Assembly (NCBI GenBank): GCA_913061055.1
Contig: CAJXVA010000042.1
Coordinates: 1 to 33,848 of the forward strand
DNA length: 33,848 nucleotides
Direction: 5' to 3'
DNA from: an uncultured Pseudomonadota bacterium
GTDB lineage: Bacteria > Myxococcota_A > Polyangia > Nannocystales > Nannocystaceae
This document shows positions 1 through 8,450 of this stretch, piece by piece. The position numbers and the translations under genes are program-made. The stretch's first letter is position 1. Each line of letters starts with the position of its first letter. Under the pieces are notes generated by a model. It was given only the letters and a program-made list of their open reading frames with translations, was not told where the DNA came from and searched no databases.

Positions 1-28
1 TGGGCTCGGAGATGTGTATAAGAGACAG
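1..28 (+). other. Residual Nextera (Tn5) sequencing adapter
   Basis: The first 28 bases match the 3' part of the Illumina Nextera read-2 adapter and end in the 19-bp Tn5 mosaic end AGATGTGTATAAGAGACAG at positions 10-28. This is library-preparation sequence left at a contig end, not genomic DNA. Any reading frame running through it is chimeric, and real sequence begins at about position 29. Confidence 0.96.
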
Positions 29-210
29 GTCGTGGGGTTGTCAGAGTCCGTACCGTCGGTCGGACTGGTCTCGGTCTCGTCGAAACCCGTTGTCGGCTCT
101 TGGCCGATGAGGGACGGGTCGATGAGGAGCCGTTCCACACAACCAGTCATCGTCAGCGATCCTCCCGCGATCGCCGCGTGCACCCACCGTCCAAACCGAA
201 AGCCAAGCAT
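29..210 (-). CDS. Predicted lipoprotein, truncated by the contig end
   Basis: Reading the minus strand from the ATG at 208-210 gives an open frame of 60 codons that stays open to the adapter junction. It begins MLGFRFGRWVHAAIAGG and reaches a lipobox-like LTMTGC with the lipidated Cys at residue 24. A Thr/Asp/Ser-rich stretch follows (TETSPTDGTDSD). Short basic n-region, hydrophobic core, Cys and low-complexity acidic linker is the same architecture as the other lipoproteins in this window, which is the main support for a real gene. The functional domain lies beyond the edge, so no role can be assigned. An internal ATG at 148-150 would leave almost no signal peptide, so the upstream start is preferred. 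Bases 211-337 up to the next gene show nothing recognisable. Confidence 0.6.
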
Positions 211-337
211 GGAACTAGCGTTCCAGACGGCCGCGACCAGGTCAACCAACCGGTGATTGACGGCCGCGGTGCGGACGCAACGCGTGGTGGTGGGTTCGAA
301 AGTGCTCGGTTGCGCCTCGGACGCCCTGTCCCGCCGT

Positions 338-1531
338 TCAGCGCTGCGCGAGCCGGTGGGGCCCGAGCGCAGCGTGTTCATTGCTTCCCCAGCAGGTGAT
401 TTGGCCAGCGGACCGCACCGCGCAGCTGTGTCCTTTGCCGAGAGAAATATCGACCGCATCACCCACGCCGCGGACGGCTCCGGGCTTGAGCCGGCCACCG
501 GAGATGGGGCCACCTGTTTGCCCTTGGTCGTTGCTTCCCCAACACGCCACACGGCCGGTTTTTAGTCGGGCACAACCGTGTCGGTCACCGCCCGCGATCT
601 GAGCGACTTGCGTGAGTCCTTCCAGCGGAACCGGGGTGTTGTGCTTCTTGGCGGTCCCCTTCATGCCCAACTGCCCGTCGCTATTGGAGCCCCAGCACCA
701 CACGGCTCCGTTCTTGCGAACCACGCAGCTGTGATTGTCTCCACTGGCCAACGCGACGCCGTCGCGAATCCCCTGAACCTCGACAGCTTTGATGCGGCTT
801 CCACTCTTGCCATCGCCGAGCTGGCCCTCGGTGTTTCGACCCCAACACTTCACTTTGCCCGACCGCTCCAGTGCACACACGTGGTTGCCGCCGGATGCGA
901 CCTGCTTGACCGGAGCCAGCCTGTCGATCGTCATCGGGGATGCGAACACCCGCTGCGAGTCGTCGCTGATCTGACCGTTTCCGGCGTTGCCCCAGCACTT
1001 CACTTTGGCATCACTGGTCAGTGCGCAGCCGTGATACTCGCCGAGCGAGATCTCCTTGACACCTTTGAGGCTCCGGACGCCCGCAGGGTCCAGGGACATC
1101 GCGCCCGGGCTGCCGCCACGTCCGTCTCCGAGTTGGCCGTCTTCATTGTTGCCCCAGCACATCACGCTGCCGTTCGTCCGCAGCGCGCAGCTGAAGTCCC
1201 TGCCGACCTCGACCTGTTTCACGCCCGTCAGTTCGCGGACCTTGGACAACCGCGGAGAGTCTGTCCGGCCACCGTTGCCGAGCTGGCCGTAGGTGTTCTT
1301 TCCCCAGCACAACACATCTCCGGCCTTGCGGCGGGCGCACGAGTGCTGGAAACGAGAGGCGATCTGCAGGAAGGGGTTGGCCGGCGGTTGCGGCGTCGCC
1401 TTGGGTTGAGCCTTCGGAGTCGCGGCTTTGGGCGCTGTGGTCTTGGGCTGTGACGAGGGCTTGCTGGTGTTCCAGGTGCAACCTGCACCACTGAGAAGTG
1501 CACAGCCCAACACGATTGCTCCGAGGCGCAT
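338..1531 (-). CDS. RCC1-repeat (beta-propeller) lipoprotein
   Basis: The protein has 397 aa. The start at 1531 is chosen because it gives a lipoprotein signal peptide (MRLGAIVLGCALLSGAGC, Cys18); a frame open further upstream is antisense to the flavoenzyme gene. After a Pro/Lys/Ala-rich linker (residues about 25-50) come seven repeats of roughly 50 aa, each of the form H-x-C-A ... V-x-CWG-x-N-x-x-GQLG. These are RCC1/BNR-type propeller blades, giving a predicted seven-bladed propeller. Every blade carries two Cys about 12-15 residues apart, which suggests a disulfide per blade and an extracytoplasmic location. In bacteria such repeats are binding scaffolds with no known single ligand, so I give no substrate. 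It is divergent from the oxidase gene with only 21 bp between the two starts. Confidence 0.88.
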   Translation of the reverse strand: MRLGAIVLGCALLSGAGCTWNTSKPSSQPKTTAPKAATPKAQPKATPQPPANPFLQIASRFQHSCARRKAGDVLCWGKNTYGQLGNGGRTDSPRLSKVRELTGVKQVEVGRDFSCALRTNGSVMCWGNNEDGQLGDGRGGSPGAMSLDPAGVRSLKGVKEISLGEYHGCALTSDAKVKCWGNAGNGQISDDSQRVFASPMTIDRLAPVKQVASGGNHVCALERSGKVKCWGRNTEGQLGDGKSGSRIKAVEVQGIRDGVALASGDNHSCVVRKNGAVWCWGSNSDGQLGMKGTAKKHNTPVPLEGLTQVAQIAGGDRHGCARLKTGRVACWGSNDQGQTGGPISGGRLKPGAVRGVGDAVDISLGKGHSCAVRSAGQITCWGSNEHAALGPHRLAQR

Positions 1532-1552
1532 GTCAGCGGAGTATAGCGATCG

Positions 1553-2683
1553 ATGTCGAGCGTGCTGCGACCCGATCTGCCCCATGTGATCGTCGTGGGC
1601 GGAGGGACGGCCGGGCTGGCAAGTGCCTGGCAGCTGGCCGAGCGGGGAGCGTCCGTCACGGTGCTCGATCCGAGGGTCGCCCCGCACGAGGATGGGAGCC
1701 ATGGCGGGTTCACCCGCGTGACTCGGCACGCCTACCACGAGGGGACGTCCTACGTGCCGTTGGTCCGCGAGGCCGATGCGTTGTGGTGCTCGCTCGAGTC
1801 CGATCCTGGGGAGCTGCTCGTGCGCACGGGCATGATCGAGTTCGGACCACCGGACGAGCCGGAGTTCGTCGGGGTGCTGCAGGCTTGTGAGGCCTTCGAC
1901 ATCGAGCACCGCTTGCTCGACGCGGCGGAGCTTCGAAGGACGTATCCGTTCGTGGTGCCCGACCGCTGGCAGGGATGCTGGACTCCGTCCGCCGGATACC
2001 TCCGAGTGCCCGCGTGTTTGGGGGCGATGCGGATGCGAGCCCAGGCGCTTGGAGTGGATGTCCGCACCGGTGTTGGAGTTGTGGCTGTCGAGACGGGCCG
2101 CGTGGTCCTCGACGACTCAGCGTTGGAGGCTGACGCCATCGTGGTCGCCGCCGGAGTGCGAAGTCTCGAGCTTCTGCCGACCCCGGATGTGTCGGTGTCC
2201 GTGTTGCGCCGGGTGCTGTTCTGGCTGCGCCCGAAAGTCGAGCCCGCCGGTCTACCCGTCTGGGGCGCGCTGACGCCGAGTGGCTTCTTCTACGGCTTTC
2301 CACCCGGCCACGAGGGGCTCAGCGGTCTCAAGGTTGCCTGTCACACCAGCGACGCGATCCCGGGCCTCGACGAGCCGGTCGACCCCGAGGCCCTCGACCG
2401 CAGTGTCCGCACCGAGGACTGGGCACCCGTTGCGGACTTCCTCAGGGCGTTCATGCCCAGCGTCGGACTCGATCGCATCGAGCATCGCGTCTGTATGTAT
2501 GGCGCCACGGCGTCGAGGGACTTCCTCATCGATCGGCACCCGAGCATGCCCGGCGTCGTCGTGGCCTCGGGTCTATCTGGCCACGGCTTCAAGTTCGCGC
2601 CAGCACTCGGCCGGCTCGTCGCGGACCTGGTGCTCACCGACGCCGAACCCCAGCCCGAGTTTGCCTGGGCGCAGCACCGATAG
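1553..2683 (+). CDS. FAD-dependent oxidoreductase, monomeric sarcosine / N-methyl-L-tryptophan oxidase-like
   Basis: The 376-aa length matches the monomeric sarcosine oxidase (MSOX) and N-methyltryptophan oxidase (SolA) family. The N-terminus has a Rossmann dinucleotide fold (VIVVGGGTAGLASAWQLAE, residues about 12-30) followed by the family signature GSHGGFTRVTRHAYHEG (about 49-65). Cys314 in the RVCMYG context sits where MSOX carries the Cys that binds FAD covalently. Lys260 and His264 (LKVACH) match the MSOX active-site Lys265/His269 pair. The expected reaction is oxidation of a secondary N-methyl amine by O2 to amine, formaldehyde and H2O2. The exact substrate cannot be told, since sarcosine, N-methyltryptophan and pipecolate oxidases share these features. 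It lies 15 bp upstream of the GHKL pair on the same strand, but no functional link is obvious. Confidence 0.88.
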   Translation: MSSVLRPDLPHVIVVGGGTAGLASAWQLAERGASVTVLDPRVAPHEDGSHGGFTRVTRHAYHEGTSYVPLVREADALWCSLESDPGELLVRTGMIEFGPPDEPEFVGVLQACEAFDIEHRLLDAAELRRTYPFVVPDRWQGCWTPSAGYLRVPACLGAMRMRAQALGVDVRTGVGVVAVETGRVVLDDSALEADAIVVAAGVRSLELLPTPDVSVSVLRRVLFWLRPKVEPAGLPVWGALTPSGFFYGFPPGHEGLSGLKVACHTSDAIPGLDEPVDPEALDRSVRTEDWAPVADFLRAFMPSVGLDRIEHRVCMYGATASRDFLIDRHPSMPGVVVASGLSGHGFKFAPALGRLVADLVLTDAEPQPEFAWAQHR

Positions 2684-2698
2684 CGTTACACTCCCGGC

Positions 2699-4426
2699 AT
2701 GGATGCCGCGCTGAACGACGAAGCGGTCGAGAACCTTGTCTCGCAATTCAGCTCGTCGCTCGACTTCTACCGAGAGCTCGTTCAGAACAGCATCGATGCG
2801 GGCAGCTCGTCGGTCGAGGTCTGGATGGAGTTCGAGCCCGGCGATGGTGTCGAGGGGACGATCTCGATCCATGTCGACGACTTCGGCGAGGGGATGAACG
2901 AGGAGATCATCGACGACCAACTCACCAAGCTGTTCTCGTCGACGAAGGAGAACGACCTCACCAAGATCGGGAAGTTCGGCATCGGCTTTGTCTCGGTCTT
3001 CGCGCTACAGCCCAAGGGCGTCCTCATCCACACCGGCAGGGACGGGGAGTGCTGGGAGGTCTTCTTCGACGCCGACCGATCCTTCGTGAAAGGGCGCCTG
3101 GACGTCCCGGTCGAGGGAACGCAGATCACGATGTTCGTCGAAGGTGGTCGCGGTCGGTATCGCGAGCTGGTGCGCGGCACTCGGGAGTCGTTGCGAAAGT
3201 GGTGTTCGCATTCGGATACCGAGATTTTCTTCGAGGATCGCAGCCCCGTCGGCGCGGATGAGGGAGGCGGCGAGCCCATCAACGCGCCATTCGAGGTCGC
3301 CGCAGACATCTCCGTCAGCGTCGATCGACCCGGAACAGAGATCTCGATCGGGTTCTCCCACGCGCCGGTCTACGGCTTCTACAACAAGGGGCTCGCACTT
3401 GCGGTGACGACCGCGGGGCACGAGATCTTGGAGCAGCGAGCCGAGCGTTACGGACACATCGGTTTCAAGATCAAGTCTCGCTACCTCGAGCACACGCTGT
3501 CTCGGGAGACCGTGATGCGGGATGCCAACTTCGACAAGGCGATGGCAATGCTTCTCGATGCGGTCACAGGGCCGCTACGGGACGCGTTGTTGGGCGAGCT
3601 GGAGCTGCTGTGCAACCAGCCGGAGTGGTCGCTCGCCGACCGCACCCGCTACCAGAGTCTGATGGGGTACCTCGCCTCGGAGCCAAGAGACAGCCTCGAT
3701 ACGTTGGGGCCTCGCGCAATCCTCAGGACGGTCGATGGCCGCGGGTTGCGACTGAGCGACGCGAAGCGAGCCTTCGACCGAGATGGCCGGGTTTTTGTGG
3801 CCGATGCACCGTCGTCGCTGACGGCGACGCTGGCCAAGCGCGAGGTGCCCGTCTTTCTCGGAGGCGGGACCCGGGTCTTGGAGGCGGTGCTGGAACCCGT
3901 TTCGAGGGTGCTGTCGAGCTACCTGTGGTTGCGCTGGCGCTCCGAGCCTTCGGGACTTGCCCGTCGTGTTGTCGGGCAGGACCTGCTCGCCCACGTTGAG
4001 GCGAGCGTGGTCCACCCCGAGTCCGCGTTCGTGCACGCTCGTGCGCTGACAGACGTGGACCCGGCCGTGCAGGGGCTGGTCGCGGACGCAGCGGCCACGC
4101 TGCGCGCGGCGAACCAGCGCTACGGGAAGATCATCGCGGGCAAGCTCGATGGCAGCCCCGAGCATCCGTGCCTCTTCGCCATGGGCTCGGAGCTCTCGCC
4201 GGTCATGCAGCGTACGGTGGCGGGATTCTACGACCGTGGGTGGTTCGAGCGCCCCAAGGTCGTCGTGAACACCGAGCATGGACACTTCCGGGAACTCGTC
4301 GAGCTGAGGGGACATGACCGAGCCATGGCGGCGTACTGCTTGGCCAAGTCGATCCTTCTCGACGAGAACCGCAATCTCGACGATGACGATGCGTTGGTCG
4401 AAGCGGCAATGGAGGCGACGCGATGA
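2699..4426 (+). CDS. Hsp90-like (GHKL-fold) ATPase
   Basis: The protein has 575 aa. The N-terminal GHKL domain shows all the Bergerat-fold motifs: N-box ELVQNSIDAG (Glu26 general base, Asn30 Mg2+ ligand), G1 box DDFGEGM (Asp61, which contacts adenine in the family) and G2 box GKFGIGF (residues 91-97). A segment after the ATPase domain (LSRETVMRD) resembles the LNVSRE motif of the Hsp90/HtpG middle domain. It is therefore probably an active, Hsp90-related ATPase, but the C-terminal third is not recognisable as the HtpG dimerisation domain, so I do not call it htpG. The stop overlaps the start of the next gene by 4 nt (ATGA), implying translational coupling and probably a joint complex. No clear Shine-Dalgarno sequence precedes the start. 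Confidence 0.85.
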   Translation: MDAALNDEAVENLVSQFSSSLDFYRELVQNSIDAGSSSVEVWMEFEPGDGVEGTISIHVDDFGEGMNEEIIDDQLTKLFSSTKENDLTKIGKFGIGFVSVFALQPKGVLIHTGRDGECWEVFFDADRSFVKGRLDVPVEGTQITMFVEGGRGRYRELVRGTRESLRKWCSHSDTEIFFEDRSPVGADEGGGEPINAPFEVAADISVSVDRPGTEISIGFSHAPVYGFYNKGLALAVTTAGHEILEQRAERYGHIGFKIKSRYLEHTLSRETVMRDANFDKAMAMLLDAVTGPLRDALLGELELLCNQPEWSLADRTRYQSLMGYLASEPRDSLDTLGPRAILRTVDGRGLRLSDAKRAFDRDGRVFVADAPSSLTATLAKREVPVFLGGGTRVLEAVLEPVSRVLSSYLWLRWRSEPSGLARRVVGQDLLAHVEASVVHPESAFVHARALTDVDPAVQGLVADAAATLRAANQRYGKIIAGKLDGSPEHPCLFAMGSELSPVMQRTVAGFYDRGWFERPKVVVNTEHGHFRELVELRGHDRAMAAYCLAKSILLDENRNLDDDDALVEAAMEATR

Positions 4427-7400
4427 GTTCGATCTCTGCCGTCATCGAGCGCGCCCGCGCCGGCGGGGTGTACACCGAAAAGAAGCGTTTCACGATCGCT
4501 CGGGGCCGCGCGATCGAGAAGATGCGTCGCTTCGCCCTCGCAGATCCCTACTTCTACATTCTCGAGCTGATCCAAGCCGCTGTTGCCAACCATGCGGAGT
4601 ACATCGAGATCTCGACCGACGACGGGGAGGTGACGCTGGCGTACATCGGCGGCGGCCTGAAGAAGGACGACCTCGCGAACCTGTTCGACTACTTGTTCGC
4701 GTCCAAGGACCGGGCCGAGATCGGCCACCTTCGCGAGCTGGCGCTGGGGATCAACGCGGCGCTGCTGTTCAAGCCGGACCGAGTGATCGTGGAATCCGGG
4801 GACGGCACGCTGAGCGGGACGACGCGGATGGAGATGCATGGCGCCCACGATGGGGTCGACATCGGCACGCCGGAGCGACCGCTGACCGGAACCTTCATTC
4901 GGATTGAAGGTATGTCTCGCGGCAAGCTTCCCAACGTCTTGCAGCGGATCCTCGACATGGGGGACCGACCGCGAGAGTTCGACGTGGTGGACGTTCGTTG
5001 CCTCGCGGCTCCGGTTCCCATCATCCTCAATCACCAGTCCCTGTTTGGGTTCTCGGCCCAGCGAACCCCGGGGATGCTGGGCTATCGCCGCACGTTGTCG
5101 TTCGATGAGGGGGATTTGTACGGCACGCTCGCGATCAAGAACTTGGACCAACCGAGCGAGTTCGACCTGTTGATGTGGGGTGTCTTGATTCAGTCCCGCA
5201 CCCACGACCTCGTGCGGGGCACGTCCCTGGCGGGGATCGTCTGCTTCGACCGTCTGCGAAAGACGGCCGACCATTCTGGGATCGTCGATGACGAGCGAAT
5301 GGCCGAGATGTGGGCGCGGTTGCAGCCGTACGCGCAGCAGCTCATTCACGGCAAGAACGCTCGCGGGATCACCACGTTGATGCAGCTCGATGGCACGATC
5401 GTGCCGGCGGCGGAGATCCGTCCTCTGGTTCAGGAGAACCGTCGCATCATCCTCACGCCACCGGAGACGACCGGGTCCGAGCACGACCGGGGCATCGCGC
5501 GGGAGGCCAGTCGTCGGCTCGGAGCACCGGTCTTCTGCGGTCACGAAGCGATGGCTTCATCGCTTCGCGCGATGTCGGCAGGAAAGCTGTCGGTCGTCTC
5601 TTTCGACCCCACCAGTCCACACGATGTCGCTGCAATTCGGCTCGACGAGTCGGAACCTCCTGCACGGCCGTGGCTCACACCGGTCATCGAGCTCGAGCCC
5701 GTGACCACGGCTGACGTCTTGGCGCGGATCATCTCGATGCATCACGCGCAGGACTTCAACGACCCAGCCGTGCAGATCGAAGCTCGAACCAAGGCATGGT
5801 GGCTGGGCACTGGCGGCAACGTTTTGGCCTCGGTGTTCACCCCCGAGGACGTGCGTTCGACCGACGCGCTGACTGTGGAAGTGCTCACCACCGACCGTAT
5901 CCTGTGGTCGGGCTCGTTGCCGTCCTCTCACCCCGGGCACGTACTGCGTATCGAGCTTCCCGACGCGCGGCCTTCGGTGCTGCTCTCCAAGCGGCTCAAG
6001 GGAGCCCAAGACGCGCTTTGTATCGACGTCGCGCGGGTGATGGCCGTGCACGCCGGCCCTGCGCTGCGGCGGGCGGCTGGTCGAGCCGTCGAGAGCCTTT
6101 CCGACCGTGAAGTGCAGCCCCGTACACCCGGCTCGGCGCTAGCGCTACGGGCGGCCGTTCGGACCTGCGTCCCTCGGCTTGGGACGACGGACGATGGGCA
6201 GCCGCGGGTGGTCCTCGAGCAGATCGATGCCAACCATCTCGACCTGCGCAACCTTCCGCTGTTCCGGACCCTCGGCGGCACCGCGCAGTCGCTGCAGGAT
6301 GTCGCGACGAGGATGAGTCGCTGCGGGGGTCTCATCTACGGGGTGCTCGAGGGCATGCCGGCGGTGCTCGAGGGCCTGAGCGCCACTGACATCCTCTCGC
6401 TCGACCTGGAGGAGGAGCGCCGCGTGATCCAGATCTTCGGCGAGAGCTCGTATGTTCGCATCGACGAACGAGAGATCCTGGCGCAGCACGGTGAGGCGTA
6501 CGTTCGCGATGTGGCCGTCGGGCTGCGTGCATACCCCGACCATCCTCTTCTTGTGGAGGTGGGCGACCCGGCTGCGCATGAGGCCGAGTTGGTCTGGGCG
6601 CTCATCGATCGGTTCGTGGGCAAGACCCCGACCGCGCCGCCGGAGACCTGGCCACGTGAAGCGTGGCAAGAGTGTCGTCGCCACGCCGGGCGCGTTCTTC
6701 AGTACTACGTCTGCGAGGTGCTCCGTCGAGGCCTAGAGACCCCGGTTCCCGAGGTGTTCGAGTTGCCGCTCTTTCTCGATCCGGACGATGCTGCATTCTC
6801 CATTCAGGGAGTCGTCGAAGCGATGCGGCGCCCCGGTGGGCTGCCCCTGATCTACGGCCACGCATTTGGTGGCGCTGAGCTCGGGGCGTTGGCGAAGGCG
6901 AGCGAGTCGGAGGTACGGCCCTCCGGGATGCCCTACACGCTGGCGGCCTCTAGCTGGCTGCACCACGTGCTGTCCCGCTTGGGCCCGGTCCGCGTGGCGT
7001 TCGACTTCGATCTCACCCACGGCGATGCGGAGGCGTCGACGAAGCCGAAGGCGTGGCTTCGCTCAAGGGTCGTGGAAGCTCCCGGCGTGGAGGGCATCGT
7101 TGGCATTCCCCGCGACCGGGTTGCCCACCCGGACATCGCCGTTCTGCTCCCGGATGGAGAGCGCTCGCGGGCGCTGGCGTCGCTCGCGGTCGAGTATGGG
7201 TGCGTCGGATGGGTTCGGCTCGATGCCAACGCACGATGGGACGAGTCCAATCTCGAAGCGCTGGACCGTGGTGTGCGGGCTGCTTGCGAAGCGTGTCTGC
7301 AGTCGCTGTTCGTCGACCTCGCCCGTGGGGAGTCGGTCCCGCAGAGAGAGCGCTGCGAAACCCTGCTTCTCGACCACGCCGCGCGTCACTTGTCCCTCAT

Positions 7401-8031
7401 CACGCAGGCCGACCTCCAGCCACGCGCCACGGTCAGCTCCGACCTGGCTGATCGGATCTTGACCATGCCCTTGTTCAGCGCGGCCCACGGCGAGGCGATG
7501 ACAGGGTGGCGGGTCATCCGGGTGTTCTGCTCCGAGTTTGCGACCGCCCCCAGCCGAGCCCGCGAGGCTGTGCTCGCGTTGACGCGCGCCGACCTGCCTC
7601 CCCACGCTCGAAGTTGGATCGACCGACACCTTCAGGAGGCACGGGTGGTGATCAAGCCCGCGCCCGCGCCGGCTCCGGCTCCGGTGGCTGCCGAAGACTC
7701 GGCCGGACAGGATGCCGTCCGACTTCAAGACGCGGTGCTGCACTGGTTGCGAGTCGTCGGCGACCTGCAGTTCGTCACCCACGTGTGGGTTCATGGCGAA
7801 GATCTGGAGGCGCTGTGTTCCCTCGAGGGGTCCAACGTGTTCATCAACCCCGGACACCCGCGCACGACCTCGGCGCTGCAGCAGCGTTCTCCGGCGTCCT
7901 TGGCCTGGCTGCTCCTGGGAGTCTTCGCCCACATCAACACGCGTGTTGGCGAGGTCGAGAATCGGCACGAGCGAGACTTCCAGGTGGAAGTCGCTCAGGC
8001 CCTCCGCGACGGACGCCTGTCCTGGGCTTGA
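4423..8031 (+). CDS. Large protein with an eroded GHKL/Hsp90-like N-terminal domain
   Basis: The protein has 1202 aa and begins at the ATG overlapping the upstream stop. Residues about 40-200 mirror the GHKL layout of the upstream partner, but the key residues are gone. The N-box reads ELIQAAVAN (Ala52 where Asn binds Mg2+), the G1 box reads YIGGGL (Tyr74 instead of Asp), and the G2 region (ELALGINAALL) lacks the GxxGxG pattern. ATP hydrolysis is therefore doubtful. The long middle part is not recognised. A Pro-Ala linker (PAPAPAPAP, about residues 1079-1090) separates a C-terminal module of about 110 aa containing NVFINPGHP and ENRHERDF; it is His-rich but has no HExxH metalloprotease motif. 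It could be a regulatory or client-binding partner of the intact ATPase. The gene ends 2 bp from the convergent regulator gene. Confidence 0.8.
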   Translation: MSSISAVIERARAGGVYTEKKRFTIARGRAIEKMRRFALADPYFYILELIQAAVANHAEYIEISTDDGEVTLAYIGGGLKKDDLANLFDYLFASKDRAEIGHLRELALGINAALLFKPDRVIVESGDGTLSGTTRMEMHGAHDGVDIGTPERPLTGTFIRIEGMSRGKLPNVLQRILDMGDRPREFDVVDVRCLAAPVPIILNHQSLFGFSAQRTPGMLGYRRTLSFDEGDLYGTLAIKNLDQPSEFDLLMWGVLIQSRTHDLVRGTSLAGIVCFDRLRKTADHSGIVDDERMAEMWARLQPYAQQLIHGKNARGITTLMQLDGTIVPAAEIRPLVQENRRIILTPPETTGSEHDRGIAREASRRLGAPVFCGHEAMASSLRAMSAGKLSVVSFDPTSPHDVAAIRLDESEPPARPWLTPVIELEPVTTADVLARIISMHHAQDFNDPAVQIEARTKAWWLGTGGNVLASVFTPEDVRSTDALTVEVLTTDRILWSGSLPSSHPGHVLRIELPDARPSVLLSKRLKGAQDALCIDVARVMAVHAGPALRRAAGRAVESLSDREVQPRTPGSALALRAAVRTCVPRLGTTDDGQPRVVLEQIDANHLDLRNLPLFRTLGGTAQSLQDVATRMSRCGGLIYGVLEGMPAVLEGLSATDILSLDLEEERRVIQIFGESSYVRIDEREILAQHGEAYVRDVAVGLRAYPDHPLLVEVGDPAAHEAELVWALIDRFVGKTPTAPPETWPREAWQECRRHAGRVLQYYVCEVLRRGLETPVPEVFELPLFLDPDDAAFSIQGVVEAMRRPGGLPLIYGHAFGGAELGALAKASESEVRPSGMPYTLAASSWLHHVLSRLGPVRVAFDFDLTHGDAEASTKPKAWLRSRVVEAPGVEGIVGIPRDRVAHPDIAVLLPDGERSRALASLAVEYGCVGWVRLDANARWDESNLEALDRGVRAACEACLQSLFVDLARGESVPQRERCETLLLDHAARHLSLITQADLQPRATVSSDLADRILTMPLFSAAHGEAMTGWRVIRVFCSEFATAPSRAREAVLALTRADLPPHARSWIDRHLQEARVVIKPAPAPAPAPVAAEDSAGQDAVRLQDAVLHWLRVVGDLQFVTHVWVHGEDLEALCSLEGSNVFINPGHPRTTSALQQRSPASLAWLLLGVFAHINTRVGEVENRHERDFQVEVAQALRDGRLSWA

Positions 8032-8033
8032 TC

Positions 8034-8393
8034 TCAGCCCGTCGACGCATCAGCGGCGGCTCGGATGCGGGCGTGCAACCGAGACATTTCGCTGCGCGTC
8101 AGTAGCCCCGAGAGCAGGTCGCTGATCGTCTTTCCCTCCTCGAGGGGATGACGCAGGGGCATTGAGAGGCTGAGGGTGTAGTGGTTGCGCCGACCTTCAC
8201 GCTCCTTGACCACGACGCCGGCGGCTGTCAGCTCCGCGACGATGCGGTGGATCGCGCGTTCCGTCACCCCGACCTGTTCCGCGACCTCCCGGAGCGTGAT
8301 GTCTGGATCCCGTGCAAGACAGACGAGCACGTGGGCGTAGTTGCTGAGGAACGTCCAGCTGTGTTCGGCGGCTTCGTTGTCCTTCGGCTTCAC
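8034..8393 (-). CDS. Winged helix-turn-helix transcriptional regulator
   Basis: The protein has 119 aa and starts with GTG, preceded by a good ribosome binding site (AAGGAG, minus strand, 8403-8408) at 9 nt spacing. The segment TLREVAEQVGVTERAIHRIVAELTAAG fits a MarR/ArsR-like helix-turn-helix, followed by a wing (VVKEREGRRNHYTLS). The last 40 residues are likely a helical dimerisation region. No Cys or His metal site and no ligand pocket can be read. It is divergent from the ABC/HlyD/TolC-type operon, with two inverted repeats over the promoters between them, so local and autoregulatory control of that operon is the natural inference. Activator versus repressor cannot be told. Confidence 0.85.
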   Translation of the reverse strand: MKPKDNEAAEHSWTFLSNYAHVLVCLARDPDITLREVAEQVGVTERAIHRIVAELTAAGVVVKEREGRRNHYTLSLSMPLRHPLEEGKTISDLLSGLLTRSEMSRLHARIRAAADASTG

Positions 8394-8410
8394 GCTCGTC
8401 GTCTCCTTGG

Positions 8411-8426
8411 GTCAATTTACGTTGAC
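8411..8426. promoter_or_regulatory. Inverted repeat (candidate operator 1), overlapping divergent promoter elements
   Basis: GTCAA-N6-TTGAC is a perfect 5-bp inverted repeat. Its right half forms the plus-strand -35 (TTGACG, 8422-8427). The minus-strand -10 candidate (TAAATT, complement of 8414-8419) falls inside it. A winged-helix dimer bound here would touch both promoters. Confidence 0.5.
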
Positions 8427-8442
8427 GTTTGAGTCATGTCAA
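8414..8442 (-). promoter_or_regulatory. Candidate sigma70-type promoter of the regulator gene
   Basis: On the minus strand, TTGACA (complement of 8437-8442) is a perfect -35, followed after 17 bp by TAAATT (complement of 8414-8419). Transcription would start at about 8407, leaving almost no leader before the ribosome binding site at 8403-8408. The actual start may therefore differ slightly or the message may be nearly leaderless. Confidence 0.42.
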
Positions 8443-8450
8443 CATATACA
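8422..8450 (+). promoter_or_regulatory. Candidate sigma70-type promoter of the ABC/HlyD/TolC-type operon
   Basis: TTGACG (8422-8427), a 17-bp spacer and TATACA (8445-8450) form a near-consensus promoter in an AT-rich island of otherwise very GC-rich DNA. The predicted start at about 8457 leaves a leader of about 44 nt before the ATG at 8501. It overlaps the divergent promoter and both inverted repeats. Confidence 0.5.

Noticed and set aside
14..256. Plus-strand open frame of 80 codons at the left edge
   Set aside because: It begins inside the adapter and is antisense to the truncated lipoprotein gene, which has a proper signal peptide.
2699..4426. Naming the first GHKL protein htpG
   Set aside because: The C-terminal dimerisation region of HtpG is not recognisable, and the coupled 1202-aa partner is not part of the HtpG context.
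4228..5544. Minus-strand frame of 438 codons opposite the GHKL pair
   Set aside because: It crosses the boundary of two coupled plus-strand genes with clear motifs, and its translation is low-complexity Arg/Asp/His typical of antisense reading.
7063..7968. Long minus-strand frame of 301 codons inside the large GHKL-like gene
   Set aside because: It is a shadow frame caused by GC-rich codon bias, with no recognisable domain, and the opposite strand is a coherent gene.
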